A DNA stretch of 64,000 nt, taken from assembly GCF_008064635.1 (NCBI RefSeq), contig NZ_VRYZ01000002.1:248001-312000 (forward strand), read 5' to 3'. Numbering within the stretch: the first letter of the stretch is position 1; every line of letters begins with the position of its first letter. A program made the translations under genes and the position numbers. The DNA is from Parahaliea aestuarii (lineage in GTDB: Bacteria; Pseudomonadota; Gammaproteobacteria; Pseudomonadales; Halieaceae). Shown here piece by piece: positions 7,616-16,932 of this stretch. The notes beneath the pieces are model-generated. The model searched no databases. It was not told the origin of the DNA and saw only the letters and a list, made by a program, of their open reading frames with translations.

Positions 7616-9763
7616 TCAGGCGAACTGTTCGCCGGAAGCGGCCTTGTCGACGGCGATGGCCGGCGGCTCGAAACGCTCGCCGTAGGCGGCGGCCAGTTCG
7701 CGGCAGCGGTCGACAAAGTTCTGCACACCGAAGGTGTTCACGAACTGGATGAAACCGCCGGTCCAGGCCGGGGCGCCAATCCCCATGATGGAGCCGATGT
7801 TGCCGTCGTCCACCGTGCGCAGCACACCTTCCTGCAGGCATTTCAGCGACTCGATGACCTGGCGGAACAACATGCGATCCTTCATATCCGCTTCGGGAAT
7901 ACGGGTATCGGCATCGAAGTAGAGGTCGTAGAGACCCGGCCAGATCTTCTTGCTGCCGTCCTCGGCGTACTCGTAGAAACCGCCGCCGTGGTGGCGACCA
8001 CCGCGGCCGTGTTCCTCGACCATGGTGGCGACCACTTCGCGGGTCACGCTGGCGTCGGTGTGCTGGTCCTCAACGCCCATGTCCTTCCAGGTCTGCTGGG
8101 CCTTGCGGGTCAGTTCCAGGCTCACTTCATCGTAGACCGCCAGCGGCCCGACCGGCATGCCAAGGGCCTTGCCGAGGTTGTCGATCTGCACGGGGTTGGC
8201 GCCCTCCTTCAGCATGCGCACGCCCTCGTCCAGGTAGGTACCAAAGGTGCGGGAGGTGAAGAAACCGAGGGAGTCATTGACCACGATGGGGGTTTTGCGA
8301 ATCTGTTTGGCGTAGTCGAAGGCTCGCGCCAGTGTTTCGTCGGACGTTTTCTCGCCACAGATAATTTCCACCAGCGGCATTTTGTCCACCGGGGAGAAGA
8401 AGTGGATACCGATAAAGTTTTCGGGCTTTTCACTGGCTTCGGCAAGCTGGGTGATCGGCAGGGTTGAAGTGTTGGAACCCCACACCCCGTTTTCCGCCAG
8501 GCAGGGCTCGATTTCACGCGTAATCTTGTGCTTCAACGCGATGTTCTCGAATACCGCCTCGATGATCAGGTCGCAGCCCTGCAGGTCGGCGTTGTCGGCG
8601 CTGGGTTTGATCATGCCCAGAATATCGGCCTTCTGTTCCTCGCTCATTTTGCCGCGCTTGACGCGCTTGGCCAGCAGGCCCTCGGAGTAGGCCTTGCCCT
8701 TTTCCGCGGCTTCCGCAGAGATATCCTTCAGCACCACCTCGATACCGGCCATCGCGGAGACATAGGCAATGCCCTGCCCCATCATGCCAGCGCCCAGTAC
8801 GCCCACTTTTTTCACCTTGCGCGGCTCGATGCCATCGGGACGGCTGGCGCCGCCGTTCAGGCGGTTCATGCCGAAGAAGAAGGTGGAGATCATATTCTTC
8901 GCCACCGGTGTGGTGACCAGATAGGCGAGACTGCGGGACTCGACACGCAACGCGGTATCAAAGTCCAGGCGGGCTGCGGTGACGGCGCAGTCGAGAATTT
9001 CCTCGGGCGCCGGCAGCAGGCCGCGGGTCTTCTGCCGCAGCATGGCGGGCATCACCGTGATCAGCTGGGCGATGGCCGGGTGGCTGGCGTTGCCGCCGGG
9101 AATCTTGAAGCCCTTGCGATCCCAGGGCTGCACCGCGGCATCGGGATTGTCCTTCTGGGACAGAATCCAGGCCTTCGCCGCCGGTACCAGTTCCTCGCGG
9201 GTAGCGACCAGCTCATCCACCAGGCCCTGCTCTTTGGCGTCGGCGGCTTTGACCCGGGTGCCTTCGAGCAGATAGGGCAGCGCACTCTGCAAACCCAGCA
9301 GGTTGGTCAGGCGCACTACGCCGCCACCGCCGGGCAAGAGGCCCAGGCTCACTTCCGGCAGGCCGACGATCACGCCCTTGTCGTCCCAGGCCACGCGGTG
9401 GTTACAGGACAGGCAGATCTCGTAGCCGCCACCCAGAGCGGCACCGTTGATGGCCGCCACTACCGGCACCGGCAGTTTTTCCAGGCGGCGCAACTGGTCC
9501 TTGGTGTTGTGCAGCTCTTCCATGAACAGGGCTTCATCGCCCTTTTGCGCGGCAAGCAGGTCGTTCAGGTCGCCGCCGGCGAAAAACACTTTCTTGGCAG
9601 AGGCCAGCACCACACCGCTCAGGCCGTCTTCCTTTTCCAGGCGTTCGATGGTCGCGGCCATCGCCTCGCGGTACTCCTGGTTCATGGCGTTAACCGGGCC
9701 GGTCATGTCCATGGTCACTGTCACGATGCCGTCGGCGTCTTTTTCGTACTTGAATACACTCAT
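7616..9763 (-). CDS. Fatty-acid oxidation multifunctional enzyme: enoyl-CoA hydratase / 3-hydroxyacyl-CoA dehydrogenase
   Basis: 715 residues, the length of FadJ/FadB. Residues about 1-200 are a crotonase domain (FFAGGDLNDLL, NGAALGGGYEICLSCNHRV, LPEVSLGLLPGGGG with the catalytic Glu); about 315-500 are the NAD-binding 3-hydroxyacyl-CoA dehydrogenase domain (VGVLGAGMMGQGIAYV Rossmann loop, HFFSPVDKMPLVEI with the catalytic His, NDSLGFFTSR); the rest is the paired C-terminal helical domains. It catalyses hydration of enoyl-CoA and oxidation of 3-hydroxyacyl-CoA. It follows the thiolase by 26 bases with an AGAGG ribosome site, so the two form an operon of the thiolase-first order. Confidence 0.93.
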   Translation of the reverse strand: MSVFKYEKDADGIVTVTMDMTGPVNAMNQEYREAMAATIERLEKEDGLSGVVLASAKKVFFAGGDLNDLLAAQKGDEALFMEELHNTKDQLRRLEKLPVPVVAAINGAALGGGYEICLSCNHRVAWDDKGVIVGLPEVSLGLLPGGGGVVRLTNLLGLQSALPYLLEGTRVKAADAKEQGLVDELVATREELVPAAKAWILSQKDNPDAAVQPWDRKGFKIPGGNASHPAIAQLITVMPAMLRQKTRGLLPAPEEILDCAVTAARLDFDTALRVESRSLAYLVTTPVAKNMISTFFFGMNRLNGGASRPDGIEPRKVKKVGVLGAGMMGQGIAYVSAMAGIEVVLKDISAEAAEKGKAYSEGLLAKRVKRGKMSEEQKADILGMIKPSADNADLQGCDLIIEAVFENIALKHKITREIEPCLAENGVWGSNTSTLPITQLAEASEKPENFIGIHFFSPVDKMPLVEIICGEKTSDETLARAFDYAKQIRKTPIVVNDSLGFFTSRTFGTYLDEGVRMLKEGANPVQIDNLGKALGMPVGPLAVYDEVSLELTRKAQQTWKDMGVEDQHTDASVTREVVATMVEEHGRGGRHHGGGFYEYAEDGSKKIWPGLYDLYFDADTRIPEADMKDRMLFRQVIESLKCLQEGVLRTVDDGNIGSIMGIGAPAWTGGFIQFVNTFGVQNFVDRCRELAAAYGERFEPPAIAVDKAASGEQFA

Positions 9764-9789
9764 TGTCTATAACCTCTTTTAACGGCCGC

Positions 9790-10998
9790 TTACACGCGCT
9801 CAATGATGGTGGAGATACCCATGCCGCCGCCCACACAGAGGGACAGCATGGCGCGCTTGAGCCCGCGGCGCTCCAGCTCGTCGAGCATGGTGCTGACCAG
9901 CATCGCGCCGGTGGCGCCCAGCGGATGGCCCATGGCAATGGCGCCGCCGTTGACGTTGGTGACGTCGTGGTCGATGCCCAGGTCCTTCATGTAGCGCATG
10001 GCGACCGATGCGAAGGCCTCGTTGATTTCCCACAGATCGATGTCGGACTTGCTCAGGCCGGCCTTCTTCAGGCATTTCTCGGCAGCCGGGCCGGGGCCGG
10101 TGAGCATGATGATGGGGTCGGTGGACAGCACCGCGGTGGCGACAATGCGGCCGCGGGGCGTGAGGCCCAGGTCCTTGCCGGCCTTCTCGCTGCCAATCAG
10201 TACCGCGGAGGAACCGTCGACGATGCCCGAGGAGTTGCCCGGGGTGTGTACGTGGTTGACCCGGTCAAGGGTGGTGTACTTGGACAGGATGACATCGTCA
10301 AAGCCCATGCTGCCGGGCATTTCAAAGGAGGCCCTGAGGCCGGCCAGACCTTGCAGGGTGGTGTCCGGCTTGATGAAGTCGTCTTTCTCCAGGATCACCA
10401 GGCCATTCTTGTCCAGCACCGGGATCACCGAGCGGTCGAAGTAGCCATTGTCACGGGCGTGGGCGGCGCGTTGCTGGGAGGCCAGGGCGTAGGCGTCCAC
10501 GTCCTCGCGGGACCAGCCCTCCAGGGTGGCGATGGTGTCGGCGCCGATACCCTGGGGCACAAAGCCGGTTTTCAGGCTGAAGGCCGGATCGCCGCCCATG
10601 GCGCCGCCGTTGGAGCCCATCGGCACCCGGGACATGCACTCGACACCGCCGGCGACTACCAGGTCTTCCCAGCCGGAAGCCACTTTCTGGGCGGCGATGT
10701 TCACCGCTTCCAGGCCGGAGGCGCAGAAGCGGTCAAGTTGCACACCGGCCACCGATTCGTGCCATTCGGCGTTCTGTACGATCATCTTGGCGATGTCGGA
10801 GCCCTGCTCACCCACCGGGGTCACGCAGCCCATCACCACGTCGTCTACGTAGGACGTATCCAGGTCGTGGCGCGCCTGCAGCGCGCGCAGCAGGCCGGCG
10901 CCGAGATCGACCGGTTTGACTTCGTGCAGGGTGCCGTCGCGCTTGCCCTTGCTACGGGGGGTGCGCACGGCGTCGTAGATATACGCGGTGTTGGACAT
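9790..10998 (-). CDS. Acetyl-CoA C-acyltransferase (thiolase)
   Basis: 402 residues. Performs the thiolytic cleavage that ends each beta-oxidation cycle, partner of the multifunctional enzyme just downstream. Catalytic elements: the nucleophilic Cys in [13 protein letters not shown], the NEAFA loop, the His in GHPLGATGA, and the second Cys in [10 protein letters not shown]. The start [22 protein letters not shown] is the standard thiolase opening. It is separated from the upstream thiolase-like gene by 163 bases carrying an AGCGGCC/GGCCGCT stem in its leader, so it probably starts its own transcript with the downstream gene. Confidence 0.93.
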   Translation of the reverse strand: MSNTAYIYDAVRTPRSKGKRDGTLHEVKPVDLGAGLLRALQARHDLDTSYVDDVVMGCVTPVGEQGSDIAKMIVQNAEWHESVAGVQLDRFCASGLEAVNIAAQKVASGWEDLVVAGGVECMSRVPMGSNGGAMGGDPAFSLKTGFVPQGIGADTIATLEGWSREDVDAYALASQQRAAHARDNGYFDRSVIPVLDKNGLVILEKDDFIKPDTTLQGLAGLRASFEMPGSMGFDDVILSKYTTLDRVNHVHTPGNSSGIVDGSSAVLIGSEKAGKDLGLTPRGRIVATAVLSTDPIIMLTGPGPAAEKCLKKAGLSKSDIDLWEINEAFASVAMRYMKDLGIDHDVTNVNGGAIAMGHPLGATGAMLVSTMLDELERRGLKRAMLSLCVGGGMGISTIIERV

Positions 10999-11161
10999 GT
11001 TATGGCCTCTGGCATTGAAGTACAGAAACAGCGGCCGCGGGCCGCTCGAGGGCCACTATGTTGCGATTGCCAGCCAGCGGGGGCAATGATGCCTGGATTT
11101 AAAAAAATTGACTCCAAGTAACACCCCGGGCTGCCCCGGGGCATGTCCATCGCCGCAACCG

Positions 11162-12673
11162 CTAGAAACTGAACAGATTGCCCTCCGCCGTATGCCTGAC
11201 CTGGCCGCCAACACCCACCAGGTCTTCACATACCAGGCGTTCCAGTACCGCCGGCTCGGCGGCGGTATTGGCGACGAAGCGGCGGCCGTCCTCCATGCGC
11301 CCGACGACGATGCCCCGCGCCGGGGCATCGTTCTGGTAACTGGCGGTAAAGGCTTCGATGGTGCCGCGACCGCTGGGGGCTTCGTCCACCACCACCTTGT
11401 CCAGCCTGTCCAGTTCGGGCTGCAGGTTGCGACAACCCGCCTCCGACCACACTTCGTCGCCGGGCTGGCGACTGTAAATGCCCACGGAATGCTTGGTCAG
11501 GTAGTTGCCATTGGCGGTCACCATACCGTGTTCGCCGCGCCCGCTGCGAAGCTGCTGCACCATCTCCACGATACCGTGACTGGAGTAATTGTTGCCCGGA
11601 CCACCGAACAGCGTAAGCCCGCCGGTCAGCGTGACTCCGCGGGGGTCGTCGACGGCGATACCGAGCGCATCGCAAGCCACCTGGACTGCAGAGGGGAAGC
11701 AACTGTAGATATCGAACAGGGCCATATCCTCGATGGACAGGCCGGCCTGGGCCAGGGCTGAGCCGGCACAGGCGCGAATGGCCGGCGACTCGTGCAGTAC
11801 CGGGCGCTCGGTGACATTCCAGATATCGTTGCCGTCAGCACCGCCGCGCAGGTAGATCATCTGCTCAGGTGCCACCCCGAGTTCGCGCGCCACCCCGGCC
11901 GTAGTCATCACCACGGCGGTGGCCATATCCACCGCCAGGATCGCATTCATCACCTTGGTGTAGGGGTAGCTGATCATGCGGTTGCGGTTCGCGGTGGAGA
12001 TCGCCTCCTGCGCTGTCCAGGCCTGTCTTCGCCAGGCGTGGGGGTTGGCGGCAGCCACCTCACTCATGCGACTGATCAACTGCCCGAGAACCGCCAGATG
12101 CTCCGGCTGCGACCAGCCGCGGGCATGGCGCAGGGCGCTCTCGAACAGGGGATAGGTATTTACCGGCTCGAACAGGCCGTGTGCCTGCTCCACCTTGCTG
12201 GCGGGGCGGCGATTATCCCCCAGCCAGGTGGGCTCAACCGCACCGCCCGCCTTCCAGTGACTGACATCGGCGCCGCTTTTCAGCGCCTCCGAGAGCGTTG
12301 CAATCAGTTCGCCGCCACTGATCAGTACGGCGCGGCTCTCGCCGCGGGCGAGACGATTGGCGAAATGGTTCACCATTTGCTGGGGCGTATTGCCCCCTAC
12401 ATGGGCGCTGAACGTCTGCGCTGTCAGGCCCAGGCGCTGACACAGGGCATCGCCGGTGTTGGCCGGCAGCAGTTCCGCCAGGCCCGGCACCAGGGCGGCC
12501 AGAAAAGGCACTGTGACCACAGTGTCCACCGCTGCGCTGACGCCGCTGACGCCGGTATCAAGGAGGGCGGCGCCACTGACCTCTGCCAGTGCGTCCACCA
12601 GGCTGCGACTCGGATCTTTGTCGCGCCAGGTCTGCTGGGCAACGCCGATCAGTACGGGCCGATTGTCACTCAT
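11162..12673 (-). CDS. Thiolase-like protein (SCP-x / acetyl-CoA acetyltransferase-like)
   Basis: 503 residues, about 100 longer than a classical thiolase. The fold is recognisable (FDIYSCFPSAVQVACDALG, LTGGLTLFGGPGNNYSSHGIVEM), but the usual nucleophile and GHPxGxTG motifs are altered: GGNTPQQMVNHFANRL stands where the Cys loop lies, and His occurs in the SSHGIVEM segment. The last ~90 residues (from about 410) form an extra domain resembling the OB-like tail of the SCP-x-like group. Such proteins are common in steroid and branched-chain degraders, where some act as retro-aldolases with a partner; no DUF35 partner gene is adjacent here. Start supported by GGGGAG before the ATG. Confidence 0.8.
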   Translation of the reverse strand: MSDNRPVLIGVAQQTWRDKDPSRSLVDALAEVSGAALLDTGVSGVSAAVDTVVTVPFLAALVPGLAELLPANTGDALCQRLGLTAQTFSAHVGGNTPQQMVNHFANRLARGESRAVLISGGELIATLSEALKSGADVSHWKAGGAVEPTWLGDNRRPASKVEQAHGLFEPVNTYPLFESALRHARGWSQPEHLAVLGQLISRMSEVAAANPHAWRRQAWTAQEAISTANRNRMISYPYTKVMNAILAVDMATAVVMTTAGVARELGVAPEQMIYLRGGADGNDIWNVTERPVLHESPAIRACAGSALAQAGLSIEDMALFDIYSCFPSAVQVACDALGIAVDDPRGVTLTGGLTLFGGPGNNYSSHGIVEMVQQLRSGRGEHGMVTANGNYLTKHSVGIYSRQPGDEVWSEAGCRNLQPELDRLDKVVVDEAPSGRGTIEAFTASYQNDAPARGIVVGRMEDGRRFVANTAAEPAVLERLVCEDLVGVGGQVRHTAEGNLFSF

Positions 12674-12739
12674 GTTCTCCCCTTATTTTCAGTTTTGGTT
12701 GGCAAAATACTCACCGTGCTAAAGCCGGTGCGGCCCCAC

Positions 12740-13348
12740 TCAGGGCGCAGCCCGGACGAAGGCGTCCAGACTCTCGAGGTGCTGGCTGATGGCTACCAGC
12801 CGCGGATAGGGCGCCAGGTCCAGTTCAAAACGGCGGGCGTTGAACATCTGCGGCACCAGGCAGACATCGGCGAGGCTGAGCGCATCGCCGTGACAGTAGC
12901 GGGGGCCCTGTACCTGCTGCTCCAGTGCGGCAAAACCCAGCCCCAGCCAGTGGTGATACCAGGCCAGTTTTTCCTCTTCGCTGTGGCCCAGTTCGCCGAT
13001 GAGGTATTTGAGCACCCGCAGGTTGTTGAGAGGGTGGATGTCGCAGGCCACGGCGTACATCAGTGATCGCACCCGGGCACGCGCCAGTGCATCCGCTGGC
13101 AACAGGGCCGGCTCGGGGTGGCACTCCTCCAGCCACTCCAGGATGGCGAGTGACTGGGTGATGATCTCCCCGCTGTCGAGCCGCAGCGCCGGCACCAGCC
13201 CCTGGGGGTTCAGCGCGCGATAGGCCTCTCCGCGCTGCTCCGCCTGCAGCAGGTCAACAGGTACCGTCTCCCAGTCCAGCTTCTTGAGGTTGAGGGCAAT
13301 CCGTACCCGGAAGGCGGCGGAGGAGCGTATGTAATCGAACAGTTCCAT
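12740..13348 (-). CDS. maiA: Maleylacetoacetate isomerase (zeta-class glutathione S-transferase)
   Basis: 202 residues. Glutathione-dependent isomerisation of maleylacetoacetate to fumarylacetoacetate in tyrosine/homogentisate breakdown. The N-terminal thioredoxin fold begins MELFDYIRSSAAFRVRIALNLK: this keeps the zeta-class SSxxxRVRIAL pattern, but the position usually Cys (SSC) is Ala. LVPALRLDSGEIITQSLAILEWLEE is the glutathione cis-Pro/ES region (QS here). No homogentisate dioxygenase or fumarylacetoacetase is nearby, so it could be a related isomerase serving another ring-cleavage route. It follows the dienelactone hydrolase by 24 bases with a GGGAGAG ribosome site. Confidence 0.82.
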   Translation of the reverse strand: MELFDYIRSSAAFRVRIALNLKKLDWETVPVDLLQAEQRGEAYRALNPQGLVPALRLDSGEIITQSLAILEWLEECHPEPALLPADALARARVRSLMYAVACDIHPLNNLRVLKYLIGELGHSEEEKLAWYHHWLGLGFAALEQQVQGPRYCHGDALSLADVCLVPQMFNARRFELDLAPYPRLVAISQHLESLDAFVRAAP

Positions 13349-13372
13349 GGCGGTCTCTCCCGGGCAGTGCCC

Positions 13373-14092
13373 TCAGCCGAGTGTTTCTTCAAGGAAGTTG
13401 CCCAACGCCTGCCAGGAACGGCGATCCGCGGCGGGGCTGTAGAGTGTGCCCATCTGCGGATTGTTGGCGGCGGGATTGCTGAAGGCGTGTACCGTATTGC
13501 CGTAGGCGTGCAGTTGCCAGTCGGCACCGGCGGCGGACATCTCGCTGGCCAGCGCCAGCACCGATTCCGGCGGGGCCATCGGGTCGTCGTAGCCGTGCAG
13601 ACAGAGCACGCTGGCTGCAATGCGGTTACCGGCGGTGTTGTCCGGTGCGTCAAACAGTCCGTGCAGGCTCACCACGGCACGCAGGGGCGCACCGATCCGG
13701 GCCAGGTCCAGCGCGCACAGCCCGCCAAAGCAGTAGCCGATAGCGGCCATCCGCGTGGCATCGGTTTCAGCCTGCCCCGCCATGGCCTCTACACCGGCCA
13801 GCAAACGCCCCTGCAGCAGGGCGCGATCGGCCTTCAGCGGCGCCATCAGTTGCTGGTTTTCCTGCGGGCTGCTGCCGTGCACGCCCTTGCCGTAAACGTC
13901 CAGCGCCATGGCGACATAACCCATGTCCGCCAGCGCCAGCGCCCGGCCCTCCTCGAAATCGCCACGGCCCGCCCAGGTGTGGGCTATCGCGACCGCCGGG
14001 CGGGGCCCCTCACGGCTGTCGTCCCATGCCAGCAGAGCGGCAAAGGTCTGCGACTGGTACTGGTATTCCACTTCGCGGGTCTGAATAGGCAT
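13373..14092 (-). CDS. Dienelactone hydrolase family protein
   Basis: 239 residues from the ATG at 14092 (MPIQTREVEYQYQ); the upstream extension of the frame runs into the decarboxylase and is not used. Alpha/beta hydrolase with the family's cysteine nucleophile in GYCFGGLCAL, an Asp in HGYDDPMAPP and His in NTVHAFSNP. Dienelactone hydrolases open lactones from aromatic ring cleavage, but many in this clade have no known substrate. The gene precedes maiA by 24 bases, likely one transcript, which is consistent with an aromatic catabolic role; that link is inference. Confidence 0.85.
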   Translation of the reverse strand: MPIQTREVEYQYQSQTFAALLAWDDSREGPRPAVAIAHTWAGRGDFEEGRALALADMGYVAMALDVYGKGVHGSSPQENQQLMAPLKADRALLQGRLLAGVEAMAGQAETDATRMAAIGYCFGGLCALDLARIGAPLRAVVSLHGLFDAPDNTAGNRIAASVLCLHGYDDPMAPPESVLALASEMSAAGADWQLHAYGNTVHAFSNPAANNPQMGTLYSPAADRRSWQALGNFLEETLG

Positions 14093-14168
14093 GGTTGCGT
14101 CCGGTATTGTTTGCGATGGGGGCCATAGCCTATTACAGGCCAGCGCCGCCAGCCAGGCTGCCGGGGCC

Positions 14169-16094
14169 TCAGGAAGGTGTGAGGCCCTGCTCAACCAGGG
14201 AGATGCGCAAATAGGGCCGTCCGCCCCGCTCCACCAGGCCATGCAGTTCAATACCATTGCCGCTGCGATACTGCGCCAGCAGATAGCTCGCCACTTCGCG
14301 GGTGATCACCTGGCCGGGGTTCAGTGCGGGAATCCCCGGCGGATAGGGCACCACCTGGTCCGCACTGACCGCGCCGACCAATTCCTCGTTGATGCCCCCG
14401 GCTTCACAGTCCAGTGCCTGCTCCCGCGAGGCCCCGAAGAAGGCAGTTCGCGGCAGCACGGCGAAGTCCGACAGGGGCGGCAGTGCACTGACCGGCACGT
14501 CGGACGCCTCTGAGGCACCGGCTACCGGGCCGCGGGCGGCCAGTTTCTGCAGGGCATTCAGCAGCCTCAGCACCTTGCTCTGGGTGGCGCCGAGCGTGAC
14601 CAGCACGGTAAAAGTGTTGTGGGTGACCTTTTCAATCTGGATGCCGTAGTCCTCGAACAGTGCCAGCTGCACCTCGCGGGCGCTCATCCCCGAGGCGCTG
14701 ACATCCACGCTCAGTTTGAGCGGGTCGAGGCGGATACCGTCCTCTGCAAGGCTCTCGGGCAGCATGTCTTCCAGCGCCAGCACCCGGAAAACCCCGCTGC
14801 GCTCAATCCCCTCCCGCAAGCGCGCCGCAATGCCCAGGCAGCGCTGCAACTGGCTGTAGCCCTCCAGGCTGACCTGTTTGCGCGCCACGTCGAGGCTGGC
14901 AATCATGGCGTACTGGGGGCTGGTGGAGGTGTGCATGTTGAGGTTTTCGCGGAAGCGGTGCTCGTCGAAGTCCGGATCCGCCACGTGGATCATACTGGCC
15001 TGGGAAAAGGCCGAGAGCATTTTGTGGGTGCTCTGGGTGACGTAGTCGGCGCCGCTGTCCAGCGCATTGGGGCGAAAAGCGGGATGGGCGCGACCGTGGG
15101 CATACCAGGCCTCGTCGATCAGCACCTTGATACCGCGCTGGTGAGCCGCGGCGATAATCGGCGCCAGGTCGTAGCGGAAACCGTCGTAGGTACAGGAGGT
15201 CAGCACCAGCAGCCTGGCATCCGGGTGGGCTTCCAGGGCGGCATCGATCGCCACCCTCGGCACCGGCCCGTACATGCCGTAACGCCGGTTCACCGAGGCC
15301 GGCAGGTAAACCGGCTCGGCACCGAACAGGATGACCGCGTGGTGCACCGACTTGTGGCAGGCCTGATCGAGAATCACCTTGCCGCCGGAACCCAGCAGGT
15401 GCTGCACGATGACCTTGTTGGCGGTGGAGGTGCCATTGGTGACGAAGAAGGTGTGGCGGGCGCCGAACGCCTCCGCCGCCAGTTCCTGCGCCTCCTGGAT
15501 CACACTGTGAGGTTCCAGCAGGGAGTCCAGCGCCTGCACCGACACCGACAGGTCGGTATTGAAAATGTGTTCCCCCATCAGCTGGTAAAAGTCCGCCACC
15601 CAGGGACTGTCGCGCAGGCTATCACCGCCGGAGTGACCCGGGGTGTGCCAGGCGTCCTTGGCGCTGTAAACATAATCCCGCAGGGTATCGGCGAAAGGGG
15701 TCCGTGCGCGGCGTGCAACAGCACTGCGCAACTGGCGGTAGAGCTGCCCCGGACTGACGTCGGCCCGATCCAGCAGCTCCGCCCTGCCCTCGATCCCGGC
15801 CCCCTCGTCATCGACCATCAGGAACAGATCCAGTTCCGGCCGCAGGCGGCGCAGCTCAGGCACCTGGCCGCCCTCTGCCAGGCCCGGCACATCCATCACC
15901 ACGGCCTGCAGCGCACCCCGCTCGGCGGCGAGGTGCAGCAAGCTCGCGGTATCGGCACAGGACACAAACTGCAACTCGAAGTCGCCGCGGCGACGCGTGT
16001 CGCTGGCGGCACTGCGGGCCAGCGCAGAGAGTAACTGCTCGAGAAAGGGCTTATCGCCGCTGACGACAGCGACCAGGACTGGCTTGGGACTCAC
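14169..16094 (-). CDS. Orn/Lys/Arg decarboxylase (fold type I, PLP)
   Basis: 641 residues. An N-terminal response-regulator-like wing domain (about 1-120) precedes the large PLP domain; the PLP lysine is K358 in TQSTHKMLSAFSQASMIHV. AWYAHGRAHPAF, LTSCTYDGFRYD and TNGTSTANKVIVQHLL are family signatures, and the C-terminal domain carries YPPGIPALNPGQVI. It decarboxylates a basic amino acid (arginine or lysine most likely) to a diamine or agmatine. It is about 100 residues shorter than the E. coli acid-inducible enzymes and has no antiporter beside it, so polyamine synthesis is more likely than acid resistance. Exact substrate cannot be settled here. Confidence 0.87.
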   Translation of the reverse strand: MSPKPVLVAVVSGDKPFLEQLLSALARSAASDTRRRGDFELQFVSCADTASLLHLAAERGALQAVVMDVPGLAEGGQVPELRRLRPELDLFLMVDDEGAGIEGRAELLDRADVSPGQLYRQLRSAVARRARTPFADTLRDYVYSAKDAWHTPGHSGGDSLRDSPWVADFYQLMGEHIFNTDLSVSVQALDSLLEPHSVIQEAQELAAEAFGARHTFFVTNGTSTANKVIVQHLLGSGGKVILDQACHKSVHHAVILFGAEPVYLPASVNRRYGMYGPVPRVAIDAALEAHPDARLLVLTSCTYDGFRYDLAPIIAAAHQRGIKVLIDEAWYAHGRAHPAFRPNALDSGADYVTQSTHKMLSAFSQASMIHVADPDFDEHRFRENLNMHTSTSPQYAMIASLDVARKQVSLEGYSQLQRCLGIAARLREGIERSGVFRVLALEDMLPESLAEDGIRLDPLKLSVDVSASGMSAREVQLALFEDYGIQIEKVTHNTFTVLVTLGATQSKVLRLLNALQKLAARGPVAGASEASDVPVSALPPLSDFAVLPRTAFFGASREQALDCEAGGINEELVGAVSADQVVPYPPGIPALNPGQVITREVASYLLAQYRSGNGIELHGLVERGGRPYLRISLVEQGLTPS

Positions 16095-16179
16095 AGAGCC
16101 TCCTCGCGGTTATTGAACGGGCCCAGTGTAGGGCGCGGGTGACGCAGATTGAACCGGCAACTCCTGCGGACGGCGACGA

Positions 16180-16932
16180 TCAGGCGGCCTCGCGGGGGTA
16201 GGCCTCGGGATCCAGGCGTCGCATTTCGGCTTCGATCCAGCGCTCCACCTCATCCATCAACTCGGCGGGCTGGCGACCGATAGAGGGTACCGGAGCGCCG
16301 ATGGATACATCCACCACCCCCGGAATAAACGAAAAGGAGCGCCGCGGCCAGCAGCGCCCCGAGGTCACTGCCACCGGAATCACGCTGGCGCCGGTCGCGA
16401 CCGCCAGCCGGGTAGCCCCGGTTTTGTAGGACCCGCGCTTGCCGCGCTCGGTGCGGGTACCCTCGGGGAACATAATCACCCATTTGCCCCGGTCCATCAG
16501 CTCGGCGCCCTGCTCCGCCACCCGGTTCCAGGCCTCGGTGCGCTTGCTGCGGTCGATATGAATCATGCCCAGGCGCGCCATGCACCAGCCAAAAATGGGG
16601 ATGGCCAGCAATTCCTTCTTGAACACATAGGCCAGCGGGTGGGGCGTCATACTCGGAAAAAAGAAAGTCTCCCAGGTAGACTGGTGCTTGGGGCACAGCA
16701 CTATGCGGCGCATGTCGTCGCTGGCTGGCAGGTTCTCTGCCCCGTGCACCCGGTAGCGCACCCCGCCGATCACCTTGGCGATGATAATCACCCCGCGCAG
16801 CCAGGGCACCGCAAACCACCACCAGAGCTTTTCATCCCGCACCACCAATGAGCCCAGCAGCAATAGCACGCCAATGGGAATCACGCTGACTACCATCCAC
16901 AAAAATACCAGCAGGGAGCGGATAGCATTCAT
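16180..16932 (-). CDS. plsC: 1-acyl-sn-glycerol-3-phosphate acyltransferase (PlsC family)
   Basis: 250 residues with an N-terminal membrane helix (FLWMVVSVIPIGVLLLLGSLVV). Adds the second acyl chain to lysophosphatidic acid. The catalytic motif is KHQSTWETFF, where the usual HX4D acidic residue is Glu; the substrate motif is MFPEGTRTERGKRGSYKTG. The Glu form is known in this PlsC subgroup, so activity is still expected. Its ATG overlaps the stop of the upstream hydrolase by four bases (ATGA), indicating translational coupling. It is distinct from the acyltransferase domain at 44123. Confidence 0.9.
   Translation of the reverse strand: MNAIRSLLVFLWMVVSVIPIGVLLLLGSLVVRDEKLWWWFAVPWLRGVIIIAKVIGGVRYRVHGAENLPASDDMRRIVLCPKHQSTWETFFFPSMTPHPLAYVFKKELLAIPIFGWCMARLGMIHIDRSKRTEAWNRVAEQGAELMDRGKWVIMFPEGTRTERGKRGSYKTGATRLAVATGASVIPVAVTSGRCWPRRSFSFIPGVVDVSIGAPVPSIGRQPAELMDEVERWIEAEMRRLDPEAYPREAA

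Noticed and set aside
9763-11121. A 452-codon plus-strand frame over the thiolase
   Set aside because: Antisense of a clear thiolase; His/Gly-rich with no recognisable domain.
11124-11142. CCCCGGG-type stem after the thiolase-like gene as a terminator
   Set aside because: The stem is followed by TGTTACTTGG rather than a T-run; the later T-stretch is 15 bases away, so it was not listed.
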